The notes under the pieces are model-generated. The model was not told the origin of the DNA and searched no databases. It saw nothing but the letters and a program-made list of their open reading frames with translations. Positions 16,668-25,539 of a stretch of 64,000 nt of DNA are shown piece by piece (the stretch's first letter is position 1; every line of letters begins with the position of its first letter). A program made the translations under genes and the position numbers. The stretch covers positions 62,001-126,000 of the forward strand of contig NZ_VLKP01000003.1 in NCBI RefSeq assembly GCF_007830115.1. Direction: 5' to 3'. Source of the DNA: Aerolutibacter ruishenii. Its GTDB lineage: Bacteria > Pseudomonadota > Gammaproteobacteria > Xanthomonadales > Xanthomonadaceae.

Positions 16668-18530
16668 GTGCCCATCCGCCAGCTGCCTGACACCCTCATC
16701 AACCAGATCGCCGCCGGCGAAGTCGTCGAACGACCCGCGTCGGTGGTCAAGGAACTCGTGGAAAACGCGCTGGATGCAGGCGCGAAGCGCGTGGACATCG
16801 ATCTGGAAGAAGGCGGCGTACGCCTGATCCGTATCCGCGACGATGGCCACGGCATTCCGCCCGGGGAGCTGCCGCTTGCCGTCTCGCGGCACGCCACCAG
16901 CAAGATCGCGTCGCTCGATGACCTGGAAGGCGTGGCCACGCTGGGTTTCCGTGGCGAGGCGCTGCCTTCCATCGCGTCGGTCAGCCGTTTCCTGCTGGCG
17001 TCGCGCCATCGTGGATCGGACCACGGCGCTGCGCTGGAAATCGACGGTGGCCGCCTGGGCGACGTGATGCCGCGTCCGCATCCACAGGGCACCACCATCG
17101 AGGTGCGCGACCTGTTCTTCAACGTGCCCGCGCGCCGCAAGTTCCTGCGCGCGGAACGCACCGAACTGGGCCACATCGAAGACTGGCTGCGGCAACTGGC
17201 GCTGGCACGGCCCGACGTGGAGTTGCGCGTGTCGCACAACGGCAAGCCATCGCGCCGCTGGAAGGGCGAGGGTGACCTGCTGTCGGACGTGCGCCTGCAC
17301 GAGGCGCTGGGCGAAGAGTTCGCGCGGCACGCGTTGCACATCGATCATTCCGCGGCAGGGCTGCGCCTGCATGGCTGGATCGCGCAGCCGGCGTATAACC
17401 GGGCCAGCGCCGACCAGCAGTTCCTCTACGTCAATGGCCGGGCGGTGCGCGACCGCAGCGTGGCGCATGCGGTTAAACAGGCCTATGCGGACGTGCTGTT
17501 CCACGGACGGCAGCCCGCCTACGTGCTGTTCCTGGAACTGGACCCGCGCCGGGTGGACGTCAACGTGCACCCGGCCAAGCACGAAGTGCGGTTCCGCGAC
17601 GCACGGCTGATCCACGATTTCGTCTACCGCACCCTGCACGATGCGCTGGCGGGGACGCGGGCGGGTGTTGTTGGCGGCGTCGTCACGGGAATCGGCGAGG
17701 GTGGTGCCAGTCCGTACATGGGCACGGCGCCAGCAGTGTTTTCCGGCCCGATGGGCGGGATGCCGGGTTCGGGTGAAAGCCGCCCCGGCAATTCCGGCAT
17801 TGGCTGGAACCGGCCGCAGGCACCGCTGGGTTTGCCGGTCGAGGATGTCCGTGGCGCCTACGGCGCGCTGTACGGCGCGGCCCCATCCACACTGGCAGGA
17901 ACTGCGCCCACTGTCGCGTCATTGCCGCACCAGGCAGATGGCACCCTGCCGCCGTTGGGCTATGCCATCGCCCAACTGCATGGCATCTACATCCTGGCCG
18001 AAACGGGCGATGGCCTGATCGTGGTGGACATGCACGCCGCCCACGAGCGCATTGGCTACGAGAAGCTGAAGGCCGCGCACGACGGTGAAGGCCTGCGCAC
18101 CCAGCCGTTGCTGGTGCCTGCGACGCTGGCGGTGGCTGAACGCGAAGCGGACGTGGCCGAGCGCGAAGCGGACACGCTGGCGGCACTGGGGTTCGAGATT
18201 TCGCGCAGCGGACCGCAGTCCCTGACCCTGCGCAGCGTACCGGCGTTGCTGGCCCACGGTGACGTGGAGGCCCTGTTGCGCGACGTGCTCGCCGACCTGC
18301 GCGAACACGGCGAGTCGCGCCGCGTGAGCGCGGCGCGCGACGAGTTGCTGGCGACGATGGCCTGCCACGGCGCCGTTCGCGCGAACCGCCGCCTGTCCCT
18401 GCCTGAAATGAATGCCCTGCTGCGCGAGATGGAAATCACCGAGCGTTCGGGCCAATGCAACCATGGCCGACCGACGTGGGCGCGGTTTACCCTCTCCGAC
18501 ATTGACCGCTGGTTCCTGCGAGGACGCTGA
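16668..18530 (+). CDS. mutL: DNA mismatch repair protein MutL (endonuclease type)
   Basis: A 620-residue GHKL ATPase that links mismatch recognition by MutS to strand removal. N-terminal ATPase motifs are [22 protein letters not shown] and [13 protein letters not shown]. After a Gly/Pro-rich linker (about 340-430), the C-terminal domain contains [12 protein letters not shown] starting at Asp454, matching the DQHA(x)2E(x)4E endonuclease motif with Met for Gln, plus ACHGAVRA and CNHGRPTW. It is therefore a nicking MutL of the kind found in bacteria without MutH. The GTG start has no clear Shine-Dalgarno site and sits just after a palindrome. Confidence 0.96.
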   Translation: MPIRQLPDTLINQIAAGEVVERPASVVKELVENALDAGAKRVDIDLEEGGVRLIRIRDDGHGIPPGELPLAVSRHATSKIASLDDLEGVATLGFRGEALPSIASVSRFLLASRHRGSDHGAALEIDGGRLGDVMPRPHPQGTTIEVRDLFFNVPARRKFLRAERTELGHIEDWLRQLALARPDVELRVSHNGKPSRRWKGEGDLLSDVRLHEALGEEFARHALHIDHSAAGLRLHGWIAQPAYNRASADQQFLYVNGRAVRDRSVAHAVKQAYADVLFHGRQPAYVLFLELDPRRVDVNVHPAKHEVRFRDARLIHDFVYRTLHDALAGTRAGVVGGVVTGIGEGGASPYMGTAPAVFSGPMGGMPGSGESRPGNSGIGWNRPQAPLGLPVEDVRGAYGALYGAAPSTLAGTAPTVASLPHQADGTLPPLGYAIAQLHGIYILAETGDGLIVVDMHAAHERIGYEKLKAAHDGEGLRTQPLLVPATLAVAEREADVAEREADTLAALGFEISRSGPQSLTLRSVPALLAHGDVEALLRDVLADLREHGESRRVSAARDELLATMACHGAVRANRRLSLPEMNALLREMEITERSGQCNHGRPTWARFTLSDIDRWFLRGR

Positions 18531-18531
18531 G

Positions 18532-19473
18532 ATGCGCTTGATCCCACTGTTGCTGGGGGCCACGGTGGCCTTGGCATCGAGCCTGCTGGTCGGCTGCAAC
18601 AAGGATGACGATACGGGCGTGGCGACGCGGACTGCGGAGGATGCAGCCTTCGACGCCTCCCAGCAGGCCTGGCGCGAGCAGCGCGCGGCCGGCCTGCTCA
18701 AGCCCGACGGCTGGACCAGCCTGGTGGGCCTGCACTGGATCGAACCTGGATCGCACTACATTGGCAGCGACGCCGACAATGGGATGCGCCTGGCGGCAGG
18801 CCCGGCACACCTTGGGTTGCTTACGCTGAAGGGCGATCGCCTGCGCTTCACGCCCGAGTCCAGCGTGACGGTCACGATCGATGGCGCGGCCCTGAAGGGT
18901 GACGCGACGCTGCGTACCGATGCCGACCCGGCAGGCCCCAGCGTGCTCGGGTTCGATGAGGGCAAAGGCATTGCCACCGTGATCAAGCGAGGCCAGCGCC
19001 ACGCCTTGCGGGTGAAGCATGCCGACGCGCCAACGCGCGCGGGATTTGCCGGGCTCGATTATTGGCCTGCGGACCGTTCCTGGCGGGTGCCTGCCCGGTT
19101 CGTCCCACACCCCGCGGGGAAGACCCTGGACGTGGTGAACATCATCGGCACCGTCGAGCCGGTGGCCAATCCCGGCGCAGTCGAGTTCGAACGCGAAGGC
19201 AAGCACTACCGTCTGGAGGCGTTGGACGAAGGCGACGGCAAGCTGTTCCTGATCCTGGCGGACCGCACCAGCGGCCACGGCAGTTACGGCGCCGGCCGCT
19301 ATCTGTATGCCGATCCGCCCGACGCGCAGGGCAAGGTGCTGCTCGACTTCAATCAGGCCTACAATCCTCCGTGCGCCTTCACTTCGTTCGCCACGTGTCC
19401 GCTGCCGCCACCGGAAAACCGGCTGGACCTGCAGATCACGGCAGGCGAAAAGACCTACGCCAAGAAACTCTGA
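18532..19473 (+). CDS. DUF1684 lipoprotein
   Basis: A 313-residue protein with a signal peptide and lipobox LLVGC (Cys22), so it is predicted to be a lipoprotein. The mature part matches the DUF1684 family: FDASQQAWREQRAAGLLKPD, GWTSLVGLHWIEPG, FAGLDYWPADRSWRV and the C-terminal FNQAYNPPCAFTSFATCPLPP. The family's biochemical function is not established. ATG 18532 follows the mutL stop after one base with GAGGACG upstream, so it is translationally close to mutL. The TraB/GumN-like gene follows 38 bp later. Confidence 0.82.
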   Translation: MRLIPLLLGATVALASSLLVGCNKDDDTGVATRTAEDAAFDASQQAWREQRAAGLLKPDGWTSLVGLHWIEPGSHYIGSDADNGMRLAAGPAHLGLLTLKGDRLRFTPESSVTVTIDGAALKGDATLRTDADPAGPSVLGFDEGKGIATVIKRGQRHALRVKHADAPTRAGFAGLDYWPADRSWRVPARFVPHPAGKTLDVVNIIGTVEPVANPGAVEFEREGKHYRLEALDEGDGKLFLILADRTSGHGSYGAGRYLYADPPDAQGKVLLDFNQAYNPPCAFTSFATCPLPPPENRLDLQITAGEKTYAKKL

Positions 19474-19511
19474 CCGCCTCGCGGCCCACCCCGCCTCCAA
19501 CTGCCCATCCA

Positions 19512-20588
19512 ATGACCCGACGCTTGCGTGCCCTTGGCCTGATCCTTGGTTCCGCCACCCTGATCTCGGCCATGGCCTGGGCCGCCACGGACAGCCCGAA
19601 GGTCACCCCCGCGCCGAAGCGAGGGGCGACTCCCGCACGCGTGGAGCAGCCTGCGGCGGCGACCGTGGTGTCGGCAGGCAATACGCCGATGCCGGCGGTC
19701 GCGGGTTCGACCCCGGTGCCGTTGCTGTGGCGCGTGTCGGACCACGACAACGTGATCTACCTGCTGGGCTCGTTGCATTTGCTCAAGCCCAGCGATTACC
19801 CACTGTCCGCCGACGTGGACCGCGCCTTCGAAGATGCCGAAACCGTCGTTTTCGAGGTGGCGCTGGAAACGCTGGCCGATCCCGCTACCGCGCAGAAGTT
19901 CATGCTGGCGGCGGGGTATGGCGATGACCGCAGCCTGAGCACCGTGGTGCCTGCGGTGCTGCGTGAAAAGCTGGACCGCCTGCTGGCGCGCCAAGGGGGC
20001 TCCGTCGCGGCCATCGATGGTTTCGAGCCGTGGTTCGTGAACCTGTCACTGACCCTGGGCATGGCGGGAGCCGAGGGCTTCAAGGCGGAGATGGGGCTGG
20101 ACCAGCACCTGGCCCGCCGTGCGCTGGAAGCCGGCAAGTCGACCGGCGCGCTGGAAGGTATCGAAGACCAGCTTGCCGCGCTGGATTCGTCGCCGATGGA
20201 CGAACAGGTCGCGGGCCTGGTGGAATTCGTCGACCGTTTCGATGAAATGCCCAGCGTGCTGCGCGAGTTGCATGACGCCTGGCGAAGTGGCGATGTGGGG
20301 CGACTGGAGCAGCTCACCCGGGTCGAGATGCAGGAAAAAGCCCCCGTCTCCTACCGCATCATGAACGTGGCGCGCAACGACGCGTGGGTGCCCCAGTTGC
20401 AGGCCATGCTGGACGGGCAGGGCAAGGACCGGGATGCGCTGGTGGTGGTTGGATCGTTGCACCTGCTGGGCAGCGACGGTGTCGTGGAGAAGCTGCGCGC
20501 CAAGGGCTATGCCGTCGAGCGTGTCTGCTCCGATTGCACCTCGATCATGGCCGACGCGGCAGGAAGCGAAGTCAAGGGCGCGGAGTAA
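19512..20588 (+). CDS. TraB/GumN family exported protein
   Basis: A 358-residue protein with a cleavable signal peptide (MTRRLRALGLILGSATLISAMAWA) and an Ala/Pro-rich segment to about residue 70. The TraB/GumN fold is marked by two repeated GSLHLL motifs, VIYLLGSLHLLKPSDYPL near the N-terminus and VVVGSLHLLGSDG near the end, by VFEVALETLADP and by AAIDGFEPWFVNLSLTLG. Members resemble erythromycin-esterase-like or Tiki-type metalloproteases, but activity here is unproven. It is probably cotranscribed with the DUF1684 lipoprotein gene and is convergent with the RnfB-like gene 21 bp away. Confidence 0.82.
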   Translation: MTRRLRALGLILGSATLISAMAWAATDSPKVTPAPKRGATPARVEQPAAATVVSAGNTPMPAVAGSTPVPLLWRVSDHDNVIYLLGSLHLLKPSDYPLSADVDRAFEDAETVVFEVALETLADPATAQKFMLAAGYGDDRSLSTVVPAVLREKLDRLLARQGGSVAAIDGFEPWFVNLSLTLGMAGAEGFKAEMGLDQHLARRALEAGKSTGALEGIEDQLAALDSSPMDEQVAGLVEFVDRFDEMPSVLRELHDAWRSGDVGRLEQLTRVEMQEKAPVSYRIMNVARNDAWVPQLQAMLDGQGKDRDALVVVGSLHLLGSDGVVEKLRAKGYAVERVCSDCTSIMADAAGSEVKGAE

Positions 20589-20609
20589 CGCGTTACAAGG
20601 GCTGAACCG

Positions 20610-21056
20610 TTACGCGGAAGGCTGCGGCGGCACCATCACGATACAGTCGACCGGGCACGCGGGGACGCAAAGTTCGCAGCCGGTGCACAGCGGTTCGATC
20701 ACCGTATGCATGTGCTTGGATGCACCGATGATCGCGTCCACTGGACACGCCTGGATGCACTTGGTGCAGCCGATGCAGTCGGCCTCGATGACCAGCGCGA
20801 CGGTGGCAGGCTTGTGATCGCCGCGACTGCGATCGTAAGGCTGCGGCGGCACGCCCAGCACATGGGCCAGCGCCCGCGCGCCCGAGTCGCCACCGGGCGG
20901 GCAATGATCCGGGCCGGCTTCGCCCTTGGCCATCGCTTCGGCGTACGGTCGGCAGCCCGGGAACCCGCACTGGCCGCACTGGGTTTGCGGCAGCAGCCGG
21001 TCCAGGCGCTCGGTCAGCGCCTGGAGGTCATCGGCGGGAAGTGCGGGACTTCGCAT
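20610..21056 (-). CDS. RnfB/RsxB-like multi-cluster ferredoxin, lacking the membrane anchor
   Basis: A 148-residue iron-sulfur protein. Cys27, Cys30, Cys35 and Cys52 ([12 protein letters not shown]) form the 4Fe-4S motif of the RnfB Fe-S domain, followed by two bacterial ferredoxin motifs at Cys94/97/100/104 and Cys124/127/130/134. E. coli RsxB has an additional N-terminal membrane helix; here the protein begins directly with [19 protein letters not shown], so it is probably soluble. No other rnf genes are present. It lies 107 bp downstream of metG on the same strand. The electron partner is unknown; a housekeeping redox role is inferred. Confidence 0.85.
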   Translation of the reverse strand: MRSPALPADDLQALTERLDRLLPQTQCGQCGFPGCRPYAEAMAKGEAGPDHCPPGGDSGARALAHVLGVPPQPYDRSRGDHKPATVALVIEADCIGCTKCIQACPVDAIIGASKHMHTVIEPLCTGCELCVPACPVDCIVMVPPQPSA

Positions 21057-21163
21057 GCAGGGAACTCGCGGGCTAGCGACAACCGGGCGTGGTCACCGCG
21101 GTATGTCGCGATGCCGTCCTGAAGCTCGCTGGTGCGTCACTGGAGGCATCCGGATAGCGGCGC

Positions 21164-23296
21164 TCAGCGGACCGGCATGCCCGGCTGCACGCCGCCGTCG
21201 GCGTCCAGCAGGTGCAGGCTGCCGCCGTCGAAGCCGGCCGACAGGATCATGCCCTCGCTCAGGCCGAAGCGCATCTTGCGCGGCGCAAGGTTGGCGATGA
21301 ACACCACGCTGCGGCCGACCAGCTTCTCCGGTTCGGCGTAGGAACCGCGAATGCCGGAGAAGATCTGCCGCGTTCCAAGTTCACCGGCATCCAGTTCGAA
21401 GCGCAGCAGCTTGTCCGACCCCTCCACGAACTCACAGGCCAGTACCTTGCCCACGCGCAGGTCGAGCTTGGCGAAATCGTCGATACCGATGTAGGCAGGG
21501 GTGCCTTCGGCCGACTCGACGACGCCCGCCTTGGCAGCCGTCTTCGCCGCGTCGGTGCCTGCGGTCTGCGTCGCGGCCTTGACGTCCGCTGCCTGCTTGC
21601 CTGTGGCCTGGGTGTCGCCCGTACTCGCAACGGCGTTGCTGGGCTGCAGGGATTCCTTGCTGGCTTCGATCATGGCGTCAATCTGTTTCGGGTCGATGCG
21701 GGTGAACAGCGGGGTGTAGTCGTTGATGCGATGCGCCAGCAGCGGTGCCTGCAGGTCCTGCCAGCCGCGGACCGGTGCGGCGAGGAAGGCCTCGGCCTGC
21801 GCGGCCACGCGCGGCAGCACTGGCTTGAGCGCGGCGGCCAGCACGCGGAACAGGTTCAGGCCCTGCGTGCACACCGCATGCAATTCGGCGTCAGCACCTT
21901 CCTGCTTGGCCAGCACCCACGGCTTGGTGTCGTCGATATAGCGGTTGGCTTCGTCCGCGAGCGCCATCGTCAGGCGCAGCGCGGTGGCGGCCTCGTTGCG
22001 CGCATAGGCCTCGGCGATGGGGGCGAGCTGGGCCACGAAGCGCTCGTACATCGCCGCATCCGGCAGCGACGCGGCCAACTGGCCTTCGAAGCGCTTGCCG
22101 ATGAAGCCCGCGCAGCGGCTGGCCAGGTTGACGAACTTGCCGACCAGGTCCGAGTTCACCCGCGCCACGAAGTCGGCGAAGTTGAGGTCCAGGTCGTCCA
22201 CGCCGCCGGAGGTCTTGGTGGCGAAGTAGTAGCGCAGCGCTTCCGGATCCAGCCCGTGCTCGAGGTAGCTGCGGGCCATGATGAAGGTGCCGCGCGACTT
22301 CGACATCTTGGCCCCGTCCACGGTCAGGTAGCCGTTGACGTGCAGGCGCGTGGGCGCGCGGTGGCCGGAGCCGTGCAGCACCGCCGGCCAGAACAGGCCG
22401 TGGAAGTTGACGATGTCCTTGCCGATGAAATGGTGCATCTCCGCCGTGCTGTCCGGCCGCAGGAAGCTGGCAAAATCCAGCCCCTCGCGCTCGCACAGCA
22501 CCTGGAAGCTGCTCAGGTAGCCGATCGGCGCATCCAGCCACACGTACAGGTACTTGCCCGGGTGCCCCGGGATCTGGAAGCCGAAGTAGGGTGCATCGCG
22601 CGAAATGTCCCACGCGCGCAGGCCACCCTCGGCGTCCAGCCACTCCAGCAGCTTGGCCTTGGTGCCCGCGGTGGCCACGTCGCCGGCCAGCCAGCCGCGC
22701 AGGAAGGCCTCGAACTGGCCCACTTCGAAGAAGAAGTGCTCCGACTCGCGGATTACAGGAACAGCGCCCGACAGCACCGAACGCGGCTCCTTGAGTTCGG
22801 TCGGGGCGTAGGTCGCTCCGCAGTTTTCACAGTTGTCGCCGTACTGCTCGGCCGCGCCACAGTTGGGACAGATGCCCTTCACGTAGCGGTCGGGCAGGAA
22901 CATGCCTTTTTCGGGGTCGAACAGCTGCGCGACCGAGCGGCGGGTGATGTGCCCGTTCTCCAGCAGGCGCTGGAAGATCGCCTCGGTCAGGACCCGGTTG
23001 CCCTCGGAGTTGGTCGAGTCGAAGTGGTCGAAGGCCACGCCAAAGTCGGCGAAGTCGCGCTCGTGCGCCACCTGGATGCCGGCGATGTAGGTTTCCGGCG
23101 TCATGCCCGCCTTCTCCGCCGCCAGCATGATCGGCGTGCCGTGGGTGTCGTCGGCGCAGACGAAGTGCACCGTGTGCCCTGACAGGCGCTGCGCCCGCGT
23201 CCAGATGTCCCCCTGGATGTAGCCCACCAGGTGGCCCAGATGGATCTGGCCGTTGGCGTAGGGCAGGGCGCAGGTGACGAGGTGCTGGCGGGACAT
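21164..23296 (-). CDS. metG: Methionyl-tRNA synthetase
   Basis: A 710-residue class I synthetase. ALPYANGQIHLGHLVGYIQ contains the HIGH motif, a zinc-binding knuckle has CPNCGAAEQYGDNCENC, and KMSKSRGTF is the second ATP motif. After an Ala/Thr/Lys-rich linker, a C-terminal EMAP-II/Trbp111-like tRNA-binding domain follows (FAKLDLRVGKVLACEFVEG), which also mediates dimerisation. ATG 23296 is used because conservation begins at MSRQHLVT; ATG 23311 (MIKTP) is an alternative. Neither has a clear Shine-Dalgarno site. A 12-bp palindrome CGATAATTATCG lies just upstream and includes a -10-like GATAAT. Confidence 0.95.
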   Translation of the reverse strand: MSRQHLVTCALPYANGQIHLGHLVGYIQGDIWTRAQRLSGHTVHFVCADDTHGTPIMLAAEKAGMTPETYIAGIQVAHERDFADFGVAFDHFDSTNSEGNRVLTEAIFQRLLENGHITRRSVAQLFDPEKGMFLPDRYVKGICPNCGAAEQYGDNCENCGATYAPTELKEPRSVLSGAVPVIRESEHFFFEVGQFEAFLRGWLAGDVATAGTKAKLLEWLDAEGGLRAWDISRDAPYFGFQIPGHPGKYLYVWLDAPIGYLSSFQVLCEREGLDFASFLRPDSTAEMHHFIGKDIVNFHGLFWPAVLHGSGHRAPTRLHVNGYLTVDGAKMSKSRGTFIMARSYLEHGLDPEALRYYFATKTSGGVDDLDLNFADFVARVNSDLVGKFVNLASRCAGFIGKRFEGQLAASLPDAAMYERFVAQLAPIAEAYARNEAATALRLTMALADEANRYIDDTKPWVLAKQEGADAELHAVCTQGLNLFRVLAAALKPVLPRVAAQAEAFLAAPVRGWQDLQAPLLAHRINDYTPLFTRIDPKQIDAMIEASKESLQPSNAVASTGDTQATGKQAADVKAATQTAGTDAAKTAAKAGVVESAEGTPAYIGIDDFAKLDLRVGKVLACEFVEGSDKLLRFELDAGELGTRQIFSGIRGSYAEPEKLVGRSVVFIANLAPRKMRFGLSEGMILSAGFDGGSLHLLDADGGVQPGMPVR

Positions 23297-23319
23297 GGGC
23301 GTTTTTATCATGGTGGGCC

Positions 23320-23331
23320 GATAATTATCGC
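23320..23331. promoter_or_regulatory. Palindrome with -10-like sequence upstream of metG
   Basis: CGATAATTATCG, a perfect 12-bp palindrome 24 bp before the metG ATG. On the minus strand GATAAT could serve as a -10 element for metG. Operator function is not shown. Confidence 0.35.
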
Positions 23332-23417
23332 ATGTGCCGTTCAGGCGCACGTGCCGTCGATTTGTCAATCGAATGGCAGCAAATACCTTGGTCACACAAC
23401 GCGCGTGGCCTCAAAGA

Positions 23418-23445
23418 GAGAAGCCGGCCAAGCGGCCGGCTTCTC
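23418..23445 (-). terminator. Intrinsic terminator after the DUF2147 gene
   Basis: A perfect 12-bp stem, GAGAAGCCGGCC (23418-23429) with GGCCGGCTTCTC (23434-23445), loop AAGC. On the minus strand it is followed by TCTTTG. It separates the DUF2147 gene from metG. Confidence 0.7.
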
Positions 23446-23470
23446 ATCGCTTACCCGGATCAGCCAAGGA

Positions 23471-23917
23471 TCAACGCCGCACCCATACCTGCGTCCGGCC
23501 CAGCAGCGAGAAGCCCATGAATCCACGTACTTCCAGCTTGCTGCCGCCTTCGATCGGGCGCACCTTCACTGAATAGACCTTGCCGGTGGCCGGGTCCAGG
23601 ATCTGGCCGCCTTCCCAGTTGTCGCCCTTCTTCTTGACGCCCCACATCATGACCATGCCCTTGACGGGCTTGCCCTTGCGTTCGCCCTCGCACTTGTCGC
23701 AGACGGGGTTGGGACCGCGGTCGGAATGCAGGATTTCAGCGACCCGGGCGGCCAGCGAGCCGTTGGCGGTCTCGTAGATCTCGACCACGGACTTCGGCTT
23801 CTTGGTCTTGTCGTCGATCGTGGTCCAGGAACCGACCGGTGACGACTGCGCGAATGCCGAGGCCGAAAGGGCCAGCAGCGGCAGCGCGATCAGGAGCGTG
23901 AACAGTTTGTTGCGCAT
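23471..23917 (-). CDS. DUF2147 exported protein
   Basis: A 148-residue secreted protein. The signal peptide runs to about Ala23 (ALSASAFA). The mature domain matches DUF2147: SPVGSWTTIDDKTKKPKSVV, CDKCEGERKGKPVKGM with a CxxC pair, WEGGQILDPATGKVYSVK and LEVRGFMGFSLLGRTQVW. The fold is thought to be a small lipocalin-like beta-barrel; function is unknown. ATG 23917 has a strong GGGAGGGG site, and TATAAG (23983-23978 on the minus strand) is a possible -10. It sits alone between metG and apbC, which are neighbours in E. coli. Confidence 0.85.
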   Translation of the reverse strand: MRNKLFTLLIALPLLALSASAFAQSSPVGSWTTIDDKTKKPKSVVEIYETANGSLAARVAEILHSDRGPNPVCDKCEGERKGKPVKGMVMMWGVKKKGDNWEGGQILDPATGKVYSVKVRPIEGGSKLEVRGFMGFSLLGRTQVWVRR

Positions 23918-24345
23918 GGATCCCCTCCCAGGGCATAGGCATTGTCAGCAGGTCCGCGCTTCGCGGACTTCGGGTTCCTTATACCGCATTCGGTGGGGTA
24001 TGGAAGCGGAAGCGATGAAGCCCGGCTTGCGCCGGGCTCCCAATGGAACGATCCGCCCGGCAGGGTCAATTGAACCGGCATCCGTTTGCGCGGAGACTTC
24101 CCGGCCCATCGGGCTATGCGCAAGGATGTACTCGGCCGTCCAGCCGTTTTCCTGCCAGTTTGGCAGGCTGCCGTAACGTGGTTGAACAGCGTGGCGCTCC
24201 AATTGTCGCGAGACCAGCCTAAGGAGCAACGAGTACGGCTGCGAAAATCGAAGTTGCCCAGATCACGCGGCCGAAACTGCCGGAGGTGCGGCACCTCGAG
24301 GAGTACAATTCACGCCGTGAAGACTCTCAAAAGGCGGGCGGCGTG
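23918..24345. other. 428-bp non-coding interval between the DUF2147 gene and apbC
   Basis: No credible gene is seen. The interval holds a -10-like TATAAG on the minus strand (23983-23978), an 8-bp hairpin AGCCCGGC/GCCGGGCT with loop TTGC (24019-24038), and a plus-strand TACAAT (24304-24309) before apbC. A minus-strand frame of 94 codons at 23945-24229 has no recognisable similarity or Shine-Dalgarno site and is not called. Confidence 0.5.
24304..24309 (+). promoter_or_regulatory. Candidate -10 element for apbC
   Basis: TACAAT 36 bp before ATG 24346; no -35 of note. Confidence 0.5.
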
Positions 24346-25413
<1,068 letters not shown>

Positions 25414-25430
25414 GTCGAACGCTCGCGGCA

Positions 25431-25452
25431 CGTTGCAATGCGAATTGCAGCG
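25431..25452 (+). other. Hairpin with GNRA tetraloop downstream of apbC
   Basis: CGTTGCAAT and ATTGCAGCG form a 9-bp stem (one G-U) closed by the tetraloop GCGA. It begins 18 bp after the apbC stop and has no T-run, so it may be a 3'-end stabilising structure rather than a terminator. Confidence 0.4.
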
Positions 25453-25481
25453 CAACGACCCAACCCCCTAGATTCGACGGG

Positions 25482-25505
25482 CGCGGCCAGCAGGGTCGCG
25501 TTTTT
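25482..25505 (+). terminator. Intrinsic terminator between apbC and the protease gene
   Basis: CGCGGCC (25482-25488) and GGTCGCG (25494-25500) form a 7-bp stem with one G-U pair, loop AGCAG, followed by TTTTT (25501-25505). It ends 34 bp before the protease ATG, so it either ends the apbC transcript or attenuates the protease transcript. Confidence 0.6.
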
Positions 25506-25539
25506 CCTGTCTTACCTATCTTCGGGGGTAGTACCAGAT

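Noticed and set aside
23945-24229. A 94-codon minus-strand frame in the DUF2147-apbC interval
   Set aside because: No Shine-Dalgarno site, no recognised similarity and biased composition.
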